From Bacteroidales bacterium (GTDB lineage Bacteria > Bacteroidota > Bacteroidia > Bacteroidales > 4484-276), in contig JACZJL010000085.1 in assembly GCA_014860585.1 (NCBI GenBank), positions 20,988 to 84,987 on the forward strand: a stretch of 64,000 nt of DNA. The letters are read 5' to 3'. Within the stretch, counting starts at the first letter, position 1. Each line of letters begins with the position of its first letter. The notes beneath the pieces are model-generated. The model was not told where the DNA came from. It saw only the letters and a program-made list of their open reading frames with translations, and did no database searches. Shown one piece after another: positions 17,489 to 27,216 of this stretch. Position numbers and translations under genes: made by a program.

Positions 17489-19264
17489 ATGAAAACTTAC
17501 TCCTTCACCTGTTTGTTCATCACAGCATTATTGCTGCATGGAGTTCTCTTTGGGCAAAAAACACTTTCTTACAGCAGGGTCACCAATGGCCTTGGAATTC
17601 CCGAATTTGAAGAGGGAAGAACTGATTTTGCACTGGATGACATCAATATGGATGGACATCTCGATTTACTTTCTGTTGGCGATCACGGTTCGCCGTTTTT
17701 CAACTCCGACCAGCATGGCATTATGGTTTGGTTTGGTGATGGACAGGGCAATTTTCAGAATTTTTCGAACGGACAATTTGGCTATGGGGGTATTGCCGTT
17801 GGAGATGTGAACAACGATGGATATAAAGATGTCGGTTATGGCGTGCATCACAACTATTCGGGAACGAACTGGGGAGACCAGCTGATAGAGGTTGTCCTGG
17901 GCGATGGCACGGGAATGAACTGGACGTCATGGGATGAAGGGCTGGCGACCAATGGAGAAACCTGGGGCATGTTTGGAACGGCTTTCGCCGATTTTAACAA
18001 TAACAGCCTTCTCGATCTGGTAAGTATTTCCTTTGGCTGTTGTTCCGGATTGCAGGTTTATTTGAACCAGTCGGACGGAACATGGGTAAATTCCTTTGGA
18101 TTTCTTAATGGCAATACTTCCCTGCTTGTCAGGGTATTCGACATAAATAAAGATGGGTTTATGGACATCATCAGCGGGCACCAGTACGGTACGGTATATT
18201 TTGGCGATGGAACGGGCAATTTCATCAATAATGACAGCGGTTTGCCGGGAGCCGGAAATACAGCCAGGGCCGGATTTGATGTGGCCTATTTAAACCCTGA
18301 AGCGTTAACCGGTATTTCATTTACCAACTCTTCCGGTGGTGTTTTTGTCTATTCATGGAATCATGGGTCTTCAGGCTGGCAAAACTTGTCAGGTACTCTC
18401 CCGGCTTCCGGAACTTATCAGATGACCCAACTTTGTGATATGAACAGTGACGGTTTTGCCGATGTGATGGCTTTCGGTAACCGGAACTTCAAACTTTGGC
18501 TTGGCGATGGCGCCGGAAACTGGACTCCCGATGCTACTTTCATGACCGACGGAAACCCGGGATTAGGAAGAGCAATGAGAACCGGCGGCGACTTTGACAA
18601 TAACGGCTACGCTGACCTTGTGATTCTTGCGCAGGAATTGTCGGGAGGGTGGATTCAGTTTGATAAAAACTTCCTTTACGTTTATTTCGAAAATAATCCG
18701 GCTGAATCGTTGTGGATAAAAGCGGTTTACCCATTAGGTTCCGAAACGTTCTATCCCGGTTCGGTGCGTTTTGTTGAGTGGCGATCGGCTGTGCCGGGGA
18801 ATGTTTTTTCGACTGTAAAAATCGAAATTTCAGCACTCGGACCAGATGGTCCCTGGTGGCTGGTGGCTGAAAATCTCCCCAACAATGGCAAACATCAATG
18901 GATAGTACCCGATTATGGATCGGAAGATTGTTATTTGCGGTTTACAGTTAACACTGACGATGAATCGGCTTCAACAATCACAACAACCCCATTCCACATT
19001 CCTGGCGAGCCAACTGCCGTAAAATTAGCAAACAAAAAAAATCAGGTAACTGTTTATCCCAACCCCGGTAGCGATTTCATTTCAATAAGCTGTAAAGATC
19101 CAGTTTTTAACCTGACTTTAATAGACATTCACGGGCGCATTGTGCTTGAATTAACCGACCCTAATCTGCAGGTTAATGTAAGTGGGTTGTCACCGGGGAT
19201 TTATTATTTTGATGCAAAATTGGCGGATAAAAGCAGGGTGCGCGGGAAATGGATAAAGTATTAA
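17489..19264 (+). CDS. FG-GAP/VCBS repeat protein with T9SS type A sorting domain (copy 2)
   Basis: This is a tandem paralogue of the preceding gene, also 591 aa from the ATG at 17489. That start gives a proper signal peptide (MKTYSFTCLFITALLLHGV). An upstream in-frame ATG at 17450 would overlap copy 1 and bury the signal. Domain order is the same: propeller, Ig-like segment (AVYPLGSETFYPGS ... GPWWLV) and T9SS domain (YPNPGSD ... LSPGIYYFDA). Copy 2 has degenerated calcium loops: repeat three reads DFNNNSLLD and the fifth is replaced by LNPEALTG. The stop codon overlaps that of the convergent helicase gene. Confidence 0.83.
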   Translation: MKTYSFTCLFITALLLHGVLFGQKTLSYSRVTNGLGIPEFEEGRTDFALDDINMDGHLDLLSVGDHGSPFFNSDQHGIMVWFGDGQGNFQNFSNGQFGYGGIAVGDVNNDGYKDVGYGVHHNYSGTNWGDQLIEVVLGDGTGMNWTSWDEGLATNGETWGMFGTAFADFNNNSLLDLVSISFGCCSGLQVYLNQSDGTWVNSFGFLNGNTSLLVRVFDINKDGFMDIISGHQYGTVYFGDGTGNFINNDSGLPGAGNTARAGFDVAYLNPEALTGISFTNSSGGVFVYSWNHGSSGWQNLSGTLPASGTYQMTQLCDMNSDGFADVMAFGNRNFKLWLGDGAGNWTPDATFMTDGNPGLGRAMRTGGDFDNNGYADLVILAQELSGGWIQFDKNFLYVYFENNPAESLWIKAVYPLGSETFYPGSVRFVEWRSAVPGNVFSTVKIEISALGPDGPWWLVAENLPNNGKHQWIVPDYGSEDCYLRFTVNTDDESASTITTTPFHIPGEPTAVKLANKKNQVTVYPNPGSDFISISCKDPVFNLTLIDIHGRIVLELTDPNLQVNVSGLSPGIYYFDAKLADKSRVRGKWIKY

Positions 19265-21522
19265 AGCTTGCTTTCCGGCCGTTCTTTTTCAAGGCTTGCC
19301 AGCGCTAATTTAATTTCTCCCCAGGAAAAATTTGCACCAAGTTTCTCTTTAATCGGTGTAAGTTGACCCTCCTCAAACTCTGAAGCCGCCTTCAGTATTT
19401 CAGCCACTTTCTCCGCATCAACCAACTTTGAGATGTCAACCAACCCTTGTTGAACAAAAGGAACCAGGTGGCCTTCGATGGTTGACACGGCCAGCGAACG
19501 TTCTTTTGCAATTTCCGTAATTGTTTTGCCCTCAAGAAACATGCTATAAGTAATTACGCGGGTGCCTTGCTTCCGTTCTTTTTCATCTCTCCTTTTCTTT
19601 TTGCCCTGATTTGTCCGGATTTCTTCAGCCATCTTCTTTCGTTCACCATAAATCGCATCACCTTTCACTTCATCCTTCTTCAATTCAGTGTTGTCGATCG
19701 CTGATCTGATAATGGCTTCGGCTTTGTGGATGTAATACATCTGGCGTAGAAACATCATTTCCAGCTCCATCAGTTCATTCAGGTAGGCTTTGATCTTTTT
19801 CTCCGATTTTACGGCTACTTTTTGCTCGAAAACTTTTTTTGTAAAATCCCTGAATATCGGATCAAAATAATTTCTGGCAGCGCCCACCCGTGCATGAAGC
19901 GTTGCCAATCCCTGCTGATCGGTCTGCTGAATCAACCGGGTGACCTGTGTCACAAATTTATCGGCCACTTCTGCCACCTCCCTGAACGACTTGAGAAGGT
20001 TGGATGCCCAGGTCTTATACTTTTGTTTTGCCGACTTACTTTCGTCTTTATCATAGCTTTGGAGATGATAGTACAGATTGCGCTGCAGTTCCGAAAAGTC
20101 AAAGGTTTTCAACACATTATTCAAAGTATAGGCTTTAGTATCTGCTTGCAAATGATCTCTTACTGAAGAGATGTCCGGTTTGTTTTCGGCATATGCGATC
20201 ACAATTTGATCGGTTCGGAGATGGTTATGAGTGAGCGGAGCAGCCAGAACCAGCCCATTGAGAGCCCGCAGCCGGGACAGTGCAACATAAATTTGCCCGG
20301 GAGCAAAGGCGCCTGAAAGATCAAGAATCGCCTTTTCAAAGGTGAGCCCCTGGCTTTTGTGCACGGTAACCGCCCAGGCAAGTCTCAGCGGATAGTGGGA
20401 AAAAGTACCTGTTACCTCTTCCATGATTTCGCCGGTATCCTCGTTGAGTTCATAGGATTTATTTTCCCAAACATAGGGCTCAACCCAAACCTCCTGAGAA
20501 TCGTCATCAAAACCTACCTCAATGTCATCCTCATCAAGACTTAATACGGTTCCGATTTTACCGTTGAAATAAAGCTGGTCGCCGGAGTAGTCATTTTTGA
20601 TAAACATCACGCGGGCGCCTTTTTTCAGTTTAAGGGTAAATTCAACCGGGTAGAGATGTTCCGGAAAATCGCCCGTAATTTCAGCATCATAGGTAAATTG
20701 TTTCCCTTTAAGTTTCTCCAATTCATCGGAATTTCTTTCGTCAACAATACGGTTGTGTGTAGTGATGAAAATGTAGTCATTCCTGCTGTGCACTGCAGCC
20801 ATCTTTTCACAGGTGGCATTCAGAACCGAAAGATCATGCTGTGTTGGTTTGTTAAAGCGGAAATGGTTAAGAATCTCAATGAAATCGGCATCGCTCTGGC
20901 GGTACACTTTTTCAAGCTCGATATAAACCGGCGGATTACCCTGTAAAGCTTTAGCCTCAAAGAAATAGGGGGATTTGTAATAGGCTGATAAATACCTCCA
21001 TTCATGGTCTTTCACCACAGGTGGCAGTTGCAATAAATCGCCGAAGAATAAAATCTGCAACCCGCCGAAAGGCTCTCTTTTTCTCCGTGCAAAACGCAAA
21101 ACGGCGTCAATTGCGTCGAGAAGATCGGCACGCAACATGCTCACCTCGTCGATGATAAGCAGCTCAAGTTCGCGAAGGAGTATCAGCTTACGCTTGCTGA
21201 GATGGAGGTCTCTGACAATGGTTTTTGGGGTGCTGATTTTTGATGAAATATCGTAGAAACCGAATGGAGCATCGTTTGGGATGAAACTCCCGAAAGGCAG
21301 TTGCAGCAGAGAGTGTAGCGTAACCCCGCCGGCATTGATGGCTGCCACTCCGGTTGGCGCTGTAACCACTGTTTTCTTGTGCGTAGTTTTTGAAATACTT
21401 TTCAGAAAAGTGGTCTTTCCCGTACCTGCCTTCCCGGTGATGAATACATGCCGGTTAGTGCAATTGACATACCTGGAGGCGATATGCAATGGGTTTTCGG
21501 CTGCTGGCATAAAATCAGTCAA
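19261..21522 (-). CDS. Pif1/RecD-like SF1 helicase with C-terminal HTH domain
   Basis: The 753-aa protein begins with Walker A GKAGTGKT (residues 30-37) and motif TAPTGVAAINAGG, then motif II LLIIDEVSML, and near residue 390 the RecD/Pif1 signature AVTVHKSQGLTFEKA followed by YVALSRLR. This places it in the Pif1-like branch of superfamily 1B, 5'-3' helicases acting on forks, R-loops or G-quadruplexes. The second half is a long charged helical region with a terminal helix-turn-helix resembling HTH_40 (TITEIAKERSLAVSTIEGHLV), as also found at the end of RecQ proteins. It is likely cytosolic, working in genome maintenance. Confidence 0.87.
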   Translation of the reverse strand: MTDFMPAAENPLHIASRYVNCTNRHVFITGKAGTGKTTFLKSISKTTHKKTVVTAPTGVAAINAGGVTLHSLLQLPFGSFIPNDAPFGFYDISSKISTPKTIVRDLHLSKRKLILLRELELLIIDEVSMLRADLLDAIDAVLRFARRKREPFGGLQILFFGDLLQLPPVVKDHEWRYLSAYYKSPYFFEAKALQGNPPVYIELEKVYRQSDADFIEILNHFRFNKPTQHDLSVLNATCEKMAAVHSRNDYIFITTHNRIVDERNSDELEKLKGKQFTYDAEITGDFPEHLYPVEFTLKLKKGARVMFIKNDYSGDQLYFNGKIGTVLSLDEDDIEVGFDDDSQEVWVEPYVWENKSYELNEDTGEIMEEVTGTFSHYPLRLAWAVTVHKSQGLTFEKAILDLSGAFAPGQIYVALSRLRALNGLVLAAPLTHNHLRTDQIVIAYAENKPDISSVRDHLQADTKAYTLNNVLKTFDFSELQRNLYYHLQSYDKDESKSAKQKYKTWASNLLKSFREVAEVADKFVTQVTRLIQQTDQQGLATLHARVGAARNYFDPIFRDFTKKVFEQKVAVKSEKKIKAYLNELMELEMMFLRQMYYIHKAEAIIRSAIDNTELKKDEVKGDAIYGERKKMAEEIRTNQGKKKRRDEKERKQGTRVITYSMFLEGKTITEIAKERSLAVSTIEGHLVPFVQQGLVDISKLVDAEKVAEILKAASEFEEGQLTPIKEKLGANFSWGEIKLALASLEKERPESKL

Positions 21523-21586
21523 TTGATCCGGAATTAATTCAGCGATAAAACTAAATATTTTTCTTCAACCGCAGGTCGACTGAAGA

Positions 21587-22522
21587 TCAATACATCTTTT
21601 CTCTTTTTAACAGATAGGGGAGAAGGATTTGCTTAAAGCCTTTGTTGATGTCGGCTTCCACGAAATCAATACGGTACTGGCCGCAGCGCAATTTTAGTTC
21701 GTTTTTGTAAGCCTTCAATTGTGCAACATACAGGTCTTTAACCTCGAGGGGATTAACCTTTAATTCGTGGCCACTCTCCATATCGATGAACTTGTATGGC
21801 CGGTTTTCAAAATCAAATTCAACTTCTTTGGCCTGATCAACTACATGAAAAAGAATGACTTCATGCTTGTTGTGCCGCAGATGCTGCAGGGCAGAAAAAA
21901 CCTCTTCGGCGCTGGCCATGCTGTCGAACATATCGGAAAAGATGATCACCAGCGAACGTTTATGTATATTATCGGAGATTTCATGCAGAGAATCAGCAGC
22001 GAAAGTTTTCTTATGTATCTCTTCGCCGATGGGCTGAAGCATTTTTTCGAGCTGGGAGTAAAGATATTTCTGATGGGCAGTGGTGGAACGGGCATTCGTG
22101 TGGAGTTCGATACGATCAGAAAACAGGGAGAGTCCCACGGCATCGCGTTGCTTTTTCAGCATTCCAATGATGGCTGCGGCTGCATAGATCGAAAAAGTGA
22201 TTTTGTTCGGGTTGTCAATGGAAAGATTGTCCTTCACCGGAAAGTACATCGAAGAGGAGTTGTCGATGATGATCTGGCACCTGAGATTGGTCTCTTCTTC
22301 GTACCGTTTCACAAAAAGTTTGTCAGTCCGGCCGTACAACTTCCAGTCGATGTGCTTGGTTGACTCGCCGGTGTTGTAAAGTCTGTGTTCGGCAAATTCT
22401 ACCGAAAAGCCGTGAAACGGGCTTTTATGAAGGCCGGTGATAAAACCTTCAACCACTTGCCGGGCAATGAATTCCAGTGAACCAAATTGTTGAAGTCTGT
22501 TTTTGTCTATCGAATATTCCAC
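21587..22522 (-). CDS. DUF58 domain-containing protein
   Basis: The 311-aa product has the DUF58 signature: YNTGESTKHIDWKLYGRTDKL, then VKRYEEE, followed by a von Willebrand A-like fold with a MIDAS-type DNSSSM motif near residue 93. Such proteins usually work with a MoxR-type AAA ATPase encoded next to them, as part of a chaperone or metal-insertion set. No MoxR gene is adjacent here: the upstream neighbour is thioredoxin and the downstream one is the helicase. It lacks membrane segments. Confidence 0.85.
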   Translation of the reverse strand: MEYSIDKNRLQQFGSLEFIARQVVEGFITGLHKSPFHGFSVEFAEHRLYNTGESTKHIDWKLYGRTDKLFVKRYEEETNLRCQIIIDNSSSMYFPVKDNLSIDNPNKITFSIYAAAAIIGMLKKQRDAVGLSLFSDRIELHTNARSTTAHQKYLYSQLEKMLQPIGEEIHKKTFAADSLHEISDNIHKRSLVIIFSDMFDSMASAEEVFSALQHLRHNKHEVILFHVVDQAKEVEFDFENRPYKFIDMESGHELKVNPLEVKDLYVAQLKAYKNELKLRCGQYRIDFVEADINKGFKQILLPYLLKREKMY

Positions 22523-22562
22523 AAATTTGTTTTTAGCTATGCAAACGAAAAGAAAATCAAAA

Positions 22563-22614
22563 AGGTGTAACAGGATTTTTTTTGCTTTGTTTTCCTGTTA
22601 CACCTGATTTTTTT
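22563..22614. terminator. Strong bidirectional hairpin terminator
   Basis: A perfect 13-bp stem, AGGTGTAACAGGA (22563-22575) and TCCTGTTACACCT (22593-22605), is followed by a T run on the plus strand (22608-22614) and, on the minus strand, by TTTTT. It lies between the DUF58 start and the trxA stop and should end trxA transcription. A second hairpin, ATGATTGAAT / ATTCAATCAT (22672-22681 and 22689-22698), lies closer to the trxA stop without a clear T run. Confidence 0.6.
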
Positions 22615-22718
22615 GCCCGATAAGCGACAGATTAATGATGAAATGACGCCTACCCTTACCGGCAGAGGTAAATGATTGAATAGCCGGCATTCAATCATCA
22701 GTTTCGCCAGGCGATCAA

Positions 22719-23036
22719 TTACATGATTGCTTCGAGTTTTTTTACCAATACTTGTTTTGGTACTGCGCCAACTACCTTATCCACGATTTGTCCACCTTTG
22801 AGGAACAAAAGTGTGGGGATGTTTCGTATTCCGAATTTCTGGGCAATTGCAGGGTTGGTGTCCACATCGAGTTTTCCGACAACAACTTTTCCTTCATACT
22901 CTTTTCCAATTTCTTCGACTATGGGGCCAACCATACGACAAGGGCCGCACCATACTGCCCAAAAGTCAACAATAACAGGCTTATCTGATTTCAGCGCCAG
23001 TTCGTCAAAGTTTGCATCTGTGAATTCTAAGGCCAT
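22719..23036 (-). CDS. trxA: Thioredoxin
   Basis: This canonical 105-aa thioredoxin has W29-C30-G31-P32-C33-R34 and the cis-proline segment RNIPTL. It is the general cytosolic disulfide reductase serving ribonucleotide reductase and other enzymes. I start it at 23036 (MALEFTDANF), because the family begins here and a -7 element (TACTTTTG) lies 35 bp upstream. A longer in-frame reading to 23204 would add 56 residues with no family match, running up to the stop of the next gene. Confidence 0.93.
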   Translation of the reverse strand: MALEFTDANFDELALKSDKPVIVDFWAVWCGPCRMVGPIVEEIGKEYEGKVVVGKLDVDTNPAIAQKFGIRNIPTLLFLKGGQIVDKVVGAVPKQVLVKKLEAIM

Positions 23037-23070
23037 GATTTTACTATTTTTGGTTAGTGAAAAATTTTGC

Positions 23071-23078
23071 CAAAAGTA
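23071..23078 (-). promoter_or_regulatory. -7 element for trxA
   Basis: The complement reads TACTTTTG (TAnnTTTG), 35 bp upstream of the chosen start. It supports the short form of TrxA. Confidence 0.45.
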
Positions 23079-23203
23079 AAAAATGTTTTTGCAATCGGAA
23101 GTACAATACGGAAAAATGGCAAACCTGCGACGAATATTAATTATGAGATCATACAAAGAGTTGGTTGAACCCCCAATCATTATGACTGGATAAACACTAT
23201 CCA

Positions 23204-23599
23204 TTATTCACTGCTCTCCTGGTTCAAGTCCTTTTGATCCGGGTTCTTTAATTCGGTTTGCCTTTGGGTTAACTGGGTGATCACTTTTTCGTAAATCTTA
23301 TCGTAAAGTTCAATATTTTTTTCATAAAACCTTGTGCTTTCAATGAATTGCTCACGTGTAATGCTATGTTTTTCAAAAACTTCTGAAAGATAATTCACTG
23401 TTTGGTCGTCAGTACGTTTACCCGATCGCTCGTTCTCGCGCAGCACGGCCTCAGCAATCTGAATATCTACAATGATGGCTGCCATGGCTTCCGGTTGTAT
23501 GATGTTTGATGGGATTTTCCTTGATTCACCTTCACCCGAAGGGGCACAACCTGCCAGCAAGCTGACCAGTAATAGGGTAGCAATAAGTTGTTGTTTCAT
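23204..23599 (-). CDS. DUF4296 domain-containing lipoprotein
   Basis: The 131-aa product starts at the ATG at 23599, with a lipoprotein signal ending in LLAGC. DUF4296 follows, with an IIVDIQIAEAVL helix and a second part around FYEKNIELYDKIYEKV. The family is Bacteroidota-specific and of unknown function; the protein is probably attached to the outer membrane. The C-terminal tail is hydrophilic and rich in Gln, Asp and Glu. A longer in-frame start at 23656 would put 19 residues before the signal peptide and is unlikely. The gene lies 78 bp downstream of recQ in the same direction. Confidence 0.82.
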   Translation of the reverse strand: MKQQLIATLLLVSLLAGCAPSGEGESRKIPSNIIQPEAMAAIIVDIQIAEAVLRENERSGKRTDDQTVNYLSEVFEKHSITREQFIESTRFYEKNIELYDKIYEKVITQLTQRQTELKNPDQKDLNQESSE

Positions 23600-23677
23600 T
23601 ATCGCTGATAGTTTTTTTAAAGAAAAAGCGCGGCTGTCTGAAGTCAGGAACTCCACGCCGGGTATTGAATTTTTCTA

Positions 23678-25897
23678 TTAATTACCGACTTCTGACATGA
23701 ACTTGATTCGCATCAGCCTGATTTCATATTCATTGAATTCGTCTTCACCCAATTCTTTCAAAGCTGCGTCAATCGAATCCGACTCGGCTTCCTGGAAGTA
23801 TTCGATAATTTCTTCCTGGTGATAAGGGTCAACAAATTCGTTGATGTAATAATTGATGTCGATTTTGGTGCCCGATGCCACAATGCTTTCGATTTCGTTC
23901 AGGAGTTCGTCGAAAGCAAGGTCTTTGGTGTGGGCAATGTCTTCGAGCGATAATTTCCGGTCAATACTTTTGATGATATAAACCTTCAGCCCCGACTTGT
24001 TCACTACCGACTTTACAACCATGTCGTTCGGACGGATGATTTCATTTTCTTCGACATAGTTTTTGATGAAGTCCAAAAATGGCTTTCCGTACTTCTGTGC
24101 TTTACCTATTCCAACGCCGGTGATTTGAGTCAACTCATCCATGGTAACGGGATACTGGATGGCCATGTCTTCAAGCGAAGGATCCTGGAAGATGACAAAT
24201 GGTGGCAGGTTTTCTTTCTTTGAAATCTGTTTCCGCAGGTCTTTTAACATAGAGAACAGTGCCTGGTCGGCCGAACTTGTTTTGTGAGCGCCGGTAATGA
24301 TGTCAACTTCTTCGTCAAAGTTGTCATAGTCATGATCTTTGGTGAGCATGAACGACCAGGGGTTATCCAAAAACTGGTACCCTAATTTGCTTATTTTCAA
24401 CAGGCCGTAATTGTCGATATCCTTTACAAGCAGGTTGGAAATCAGTGCCTGCCGGATAACGGCATTCCAGAATTTTTCATCTTCTTCCTCACCCCGGCCA
24501 AATGATTTGATCAGGTGGTGCTTGTATGACTTGAGTGTAGCTGTATTTCTACCGACAAGAATATTTACTATGTGTTTTGACTTGAAGAGTTGCTTCACTT
24601 CGAGCACGGCCTCAAGTACGATGGTCACATATTTTTTCCCTTCAAATTTTTCTTTGGGATGCAGGCAATTGTCGCAGGCGCCACAATTATCCTGTTTATA
24701 CTCTTCGCCGAAATAGTGCAGTAACTGGCGATGACGACACACTGAAGATTCGGCATAGGAAACGGTTTCGAGCAGCAGTTGCTGGGCAATTTCCTGTTCT
24801 GCTACCGGTTTACCTTTCATGAACTTCTCCAATTTCTGAATGTCATCATAGCTATAGAAGGTGATGCAGTTTCCTTCGCCGTCATCACGACCGGAGCGAC
24901 CAGTCTCCTGGTAATAACCTTCAAGGCTTTTTGGCATGTCATGGTGAATCACAAAACGCACGTCCGGCTTGTCTATACCCATCCCAAAAGCAATGGTGGC
25001 AACGATGATATCAACATCTTCCATCAGGAATTTATCCTGGTTGTTACGGCGTGTTACGGCATCCAATCCTGCGTGGTAAGGCAATGCTTTAATCCCATTT
25101 ACCTGGAGTGTTTCTGCAAGTTCCTCAACCTTTTTGCGGCTAAGACAATACACAATACCTGATTTGCCGGGGTGTGATTTTATGTATTTGATTACATCTT
25201 TAATCACATCTTTTGTTTTTGGTCTTACTTCATAATAAAGATTCGGCCTGTCGAAGGAGGATTTATAAATTGTTGCATCGATGATATTGAGATTTTTCAA
25301 AATATCCTGCTGAACCTTTGGTGTTGCTGTAGCGGTGAGTGCTATCACAGGAACATCTTTGCCTATAGACTCGATAATAGGACGAAGGCGGCGATATTCC
25401 GGTCTGAAATCGTGACCCCATTCTGAGATGCAGTGCGCCTCATCAATGGCATAGAACGAAACATCTATCCCCTTCAAAAAATCGACGTTCTCATCTTTGG
25501 TCAATGATTCGGGAGCCACATAAAGCAATTTTGTAGTTCCTTCGGTCATATCATTTTTTACCTGAATGATTTCCGGCTTTGTCAGGGATGAATTTAAAAA
25601 ATGTGCGATTCCTTCTTTTGCCCCAAAATTCCTGAGTGCATCCACCTGATTTTTCATCAATGCGATAAGCGGCGAAATAATGATTGCTGTGCCATCTTTC
25701 ATTAGGGCCGGCAGTTGATAACACATTGATTTTCCACCACCGGTGGGCATAATTACAAACGTATTGTTTCCCTGTAGAAGATTTTTTATGATGGCCTCCT
25801 GGTGTCCCTTGAAGCTATCAAACCCAAAAAACCGCTTCAACATCTGATGTAGCGGGTAATCTTCTGTCCTGGTTATTGTCATTTCCTGTTCCAACAT
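23678..25897 (-). CDS. recQ: ATP-dependent DNA helicase RecQ
   Basis: This 739-aa helicase has Walker [15 protein letters not shown], motif [19 protein letters not shown], motif [11 protein letters not shown], and motif [13 protein letters not shown] four-cysteine zinc module follows (C-x16-C-G-A-C-D-N-C around residues 384-408), then the winged-helix RQC region, an HRDC segment ([13 protein letters not shown]) and a terminal HTH-like segment. It is a 3'-5' helicase in recombination and fork repair. ATG at 25897 or the in-frame ATG 15 bp later are both possible. It is divergent from the KpsF-type isomerase gene, with a well-formed promoter at 26017-26047. Confidence 0.95.
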   Translation of the reverse strand: MLEQEMTITRTEDYPLHQMLKRFFGFDSFKGHQEAIIKNLLQGNNTFVIMPTGGGKSMCYQLPALMKDGTAIIISPLIALMKNQVDALRNFGAKEGIAHFLNSSLTKPEIIQVKNDMTEGTTKLLYVAPESLTKDENVDFLKGIDVSFYAIDEAHCISEWGHDFRPEYRRLRPIIESIGKDVPVIALTATATPKVQQDILKNLNIIDATIYKSSFDRPNLYYEVRPKTKDVIKDVIKYIKSHPGKSGIVYCLSRKKVEELAETLQVNGIKALPYHAGLDAVTRRNNQDKFLMEDVDIIVATIAFGMGIDKPDVRFVIHHDMPKSLEGYYQETGRSGRDDGEGNCITFYSYDDIQKLEKFMKGKPVAEQEIAQQLLLETVSYAESSVCRHRQLLHYFGEEYKQDNCGACDNCLHPKEKFEGKKYVTIVLEAVLEVKQLFKSKHIVNILVGRNTATLKSYKHHLIKSFGRGEEEDEKFWNAVIRQALISNLLVKDIDNYGLLKISKLGYQFLDNPWSFMLTKDHDYDNFDEEVDIITGAHKTSSADQALFSMLKDLRKQISKKENLPPFVIFQDPSLEDMAIQYPVTMDELTQITGVGIGKAQKYGKPFLDFIKNYVEENEIIRPNDMVVKSVVNKSGLKVYIIKSIDRKLSLEDIAHTKDLAFDELLNEIESIVASGTKIDINYYINEFVDPYHQEEIIEYFQEAESDSIDAALKELGEDEFNEYEIRLMRIKFMSEVGN

Positions 25898-26016
25898 AAA
25901 AGCTTAAAAATCCGATAGTATTTTTTATAGTTCTGATTATCATTATTGAAGCTCGCTAACGAAATATTGGATACTATATTTTTAAATATCCATTTTCCAA
26001 CTTTAAGACTTCAGTA

Positions 26017-26047
26017 CAAATCTAAATGTTTTTTACAAACCACCAAA
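26017..26047 (-). promoter_or_regulatory. Consensus Bacteroidota promoter for recQ
   Basis: The minus strand reads TTTG (complement of 26044-26047), 19-bp spacer, TAGATTTG (complement of 26017-26024). This matches both the -33 and -7 consensus and is the best promoter in the window. The leader would be about 115 nt. Confidence 0.6.
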
Positions 26048-26145
26048 TAAAAATAAAATCTTTCATTTTTAAACAAAAATAATTTGAAGATCAAATTAGT
26101 GATCTGAACTTATTAGTAAAATTAAACCTTATTTTATTAATGAAT

Positions 26146-26153
26146 TACATTTG
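26146..26153 (+). promoter_or_regulatory. -7 element for the KpsF/GutQ isomerase gene
   Basis: TACATTTG matches TAnnTTTG. It lies 39 bp upstream of the ATG at 26193 and contains the TTG that would otherwise be read as an earlier start. Confidence 0.45.
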
Positions 26154-26192
26154 TCGAAAAAATTAACTTTTTTTGAGGTTAAAGATAGAACG

Positions 26193-27164
26193 ATGAAGCA
26201 TTTGACAAACAGACAAATCAGTGAAATTGCTGTATCCACGCTAATTTCAGAGGCCGAGGCGATCAATGGATTAAAAGAATTTGTTGATGAAAATTTCGCC
26301 AATTGTGTCCGGCTCATTTATGAGTCTAAAGGAAGAGTAGTAGTGACCGGGATTGGGAAAAGTGCCATTATTGGGCAAAAGATTGTAGCATCGCTCAATT
26401 CAACCGGAACGCCTTCGATTTTTATGCATGCTGCGGATGCCGTTCATGGCGATCTGGGTATTGTTCAGCCGGATGATATTATAATAGGTATATCAAATAG
26501 CGGGAATACTCCCGAAATCAAAGTTTTGCTGCCATTTATCAGACTTTCAGGGAATAAATTGATTGCCATGGTTGGCAATCCCAGCTCATACCTGGCCCGG
26601 CAGGCCGATTTTGTGATCAGGACTTCTGTTCAAAAAGAGGTGGGGTTGAACAATCTTGCCCCAACCACAAGTACGGCAGCCCAGTTGGCGATGGGAGATG
26701 CCCTTGCGGTTTGCCTTCTCGAGTATCGCGGTTTTACGCAGGAAAAGTTTGCCATGCTGCATCCGGGAGGTACGCTGGGTAAAAAACTATTCCTGCGGGT
26801 TTCTGATATTTTTCCCAACAATGAAAAACCATCCGTTCAGGTTGATGCTGATATCCCCTCGGCCATCATTGAAATTTCTTCAAAAAGACTTGGCGCCACT
26901 GCAGTGCTTAATGGGGATCAATTGGTTGGAATCATCACAGATGGCGATTTACGGAGGATGATGCAGGGTGGCAGGCCGATGAATGAATTGAAAGCATCTG
27001 ATATTATGACAAAGAACCCAAAAACAATCAGCCCCGGAATGTTAGTGGCCCATGCCCTCGATGTCATGCGCACCAATAACATTACCCAACTCCCCGTTAC
27101 CGACAATAATGTCTACCTAGGGGTAATTCACATCCACGACATTCTCAGAGAAGGGATTTTGTAA
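26193..27164 (+). CDS. kdsD: Arabinose-5-phosphate isomerase (KpsF/GutQ family)
   Basis: This 323-aa enzyme has an N-terminal SIS domain (VTGIGKSAIIGQKIVASLNS, then HGDLG and GISNSGNTPEI) and two CBS domains in the C-terminal third. It interconverts ribulose-5-phosphate and arabinose-5-phosphate, the first committed step to Kdo in LPS biosynthesis. The ATG at 26193 is used because an upstream TTG at 26151 falls within the -7 element. The location before an LptB gene and two glycosyltransferases supports an LPS role over a capsule or glucitol role. Confidence 0.9.
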   Translation: MKHLTNRQISEIAVSTLISEAEAINGLKEFVDENFANCVRLIYESKGRVVVTGIGKSAIIGQKIVASLNSTGTPSIFMHAADAVHGDLGIVQPDDIIIGISNSGNTPEIKVLLPFIRLSGNKLIAMVGNPSSYLARQADFVIRTSVQKEVGLNNLAPTTSTAAQLAMGDALAVCLLEYRGFTQEKFAMLHPGGTLGKKLFLRVSDIFPNNEKPSVQVDADIPSAIIEISSKRLGATAVLNGDQLVGIITDGDLRRMMQGGRPMNELKASDIMTKNPKTISPGMLVAHALDVMRTNNITQLPVTDNNVYLGVIHIHDILREGIL

Positions 27165-27216
27165 AAGCAATAAACAACCGCGCTTAATTGTTTAATTGTT
27201 TGCTTACAAATGGCCT

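Larger units (their letters stand above)
25898..26192. other. Divergent AT-rich intergenic region, recQ / kdsD
   Basis: This 295-bp region carries promoter-like sequences in both directions. No other structure is seen. Confidence 0.5.

Noticed and set aside
23037..23204. Longer form of thioredoxin (161 aa)
   Set aside because: The extra 56 residues have no family match, and a -7 element lies inside them.
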